This document shows positions 5,858-6,154 of a stretch of DNA of 6,154 nt, in pieces. The position numbers and the translations under genes were made by a program. Source of the stretch: Treponema sp. (GTDB lineage: Bacteria > Spirochaetota > Spirochaetia > Treponematales > Treponemataceae); the NCBI GenBank assembly GCA_016293915.1, contig JAEDCY010000073.1, forward strand, positions 1-6,154. The letters are read 5' to 3'. Numbering within the stretch: the stretch's first letter is position 1; every line of letters begins with the position of its first letter. Under the pieces are notes generated by a model. That model saw only the letters and a list, made by a program, of their open reading frames with translations. It had not been told where the DNA came from and did no database searches.

Positions 5858-6101
5858 CTATTCTAAACCATACTTTGGAATCCTAAACTTATCTCCAGAA
5901 GGAGCCCTATCTTTTATAATTGATAAATATAAATCTTGAAAATAACTTGTTTTTTCCTCATTAAACGTTATTTCAAATTTAGAATCAGGAAGAGCTTTGA
6001 TACAAGGCCTAGGAACAAATTGTTTTGGCTCATAAACAATATCACATGTAACATTTAAGCAATCTAAAGATAGTTTTGTTTGAATATTATGTTTATTGAA
6101 A
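5858..6101 (-). pseudogene. 3' part of an unidentified gene, cut by an element end
   Basis: On the minus strand a frame runs without stops from about 6109 to a TAG at 5860-5858, roughly 81 sensible residues with no plausible start codon or ribosome binding site. It includes DIVYEPKQFVPRPCIKALPD, then KFEITFNEEKTSYFQDLYL and ends DRAPSGDKFRIPKYGLE. Codon use and composition look like real protein. Upstream, at 6102, the sequence changes to what appears to be an insertion-element end, so the gene has lost its 5' part. It lies 87 bp before the DUF6338-like gene in the same direction and may have belonged to the same operon. Family not recognised. Confidence 0.55.
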
Positions 6102-6154
6102 GGTATCCGTCAATTCTAGCCTAAATTATTCTACCCATTCACCGCGCATTTTAA
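6102..6154 (-). mobile_element. Probable edge of an insertion element continuing beyond the window
   Basis: The plus strand reads GGTATCCGTCAATTCTAGCC from 6102. On the minus strand, a frame entering from the right ends KMRGEWVE-stop (6152-6126), and 15 bp later comes GACGGATACC, where the upstream gene breaks off. A transposase 3' end followed by a terminal repeat is the simplest reading. GTATCCGTC loosely resembles the GTAAGCGTC ends of IS66-family elements, but this is too short to assign a family. Confidence 0.35.

Noticed and set aside
5748..5939. Plus-strand 63-codon frame across the start of the membrane-protein gene
   Set aside because: It overlaps the start, ribosome binding site and upstream gene of the minus-strand operon and has no similarity or supported start.
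1..6154. CRISPR arrays, tRNA or rRNA genes, riboswitches
   Set aside because: No regularly spaced repeats with spacers, no cloverleaf-like sequence and no rRNA-like or riboswitch-like conserved blocks were seen by eye.

Overview
The window is AT-rich with short intergenic gaps and strong GGAGG-type ribosome binding sites. Codon use and gene content suggest a low-GC anaerobe of gut or rumen type; a Treponema-like spirochaete is my best guess, but Firmicutes cannot be excluded and no marker gene is present. It looks like a decaying accessory region: parts of at least four mobile elements, two host genes broken by short tandem duplications, one gene cut by an element end, and two intact small operons.

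Layout. (1) Bases 1-1370, plus strand: an AlbA_2 / ATPase-like / winged-helix regulator (COG2865 type), cut by the window start and frameshifted near its 3' end by an imperfect 11-bp tandem duplication. (2) Bases 1397-2664: an IS3-family, IS150-group element with left inverted repeat, intact orfA, and an orfB that keeps the whole DDE triad but loses its C-terminus. (3) Bases 2665-2957: the left end and first ~48 codons of an IS21-family element in the opposite orientation; its terminus lies exactly inside the next gene. (4) Bases 2958-3797: an aldose 1-epimerase (LacX/GalM-like) pseudogene without its first ~25 codons and with an exact 5-bp tandem duplication that shifts the frame. (5) Bases 3813-4562: a good promoter driving an intact two-gene unit, a GNAT-like protein overlapping a 58-residue basic protein. 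(6) Bases 4559-4760: a probable relic of the 3' end of a second IS3-family element, then about 160 bp without a recognisable gene. (7) Bases 4924-6101, minus strand: an operon-like run of three genes: a 5'-truncated unknown gene, a three-helix membrane protein resembling DUF6338, and an overlapping 65-residue polar protein. (8) Bases 6102-6154: the apparent edge of another insertion element whose last codons run in from the right.

How it fits together. The regulator and epimerase are passive host genes: their lesions are small and the catalytic or structural motifs are still intact, so inactivation appears recent. The transposable elements are mutually truncated, which points to deletion or recombination between elements rather than simple nested insertion. 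The most plausible active units are the GNAT-like/58-aa pair and the membrane-protein/65-aa pair. Both have overlapping reading frames and their own ribosome binding sites, and neither has a function I can name with confidence.
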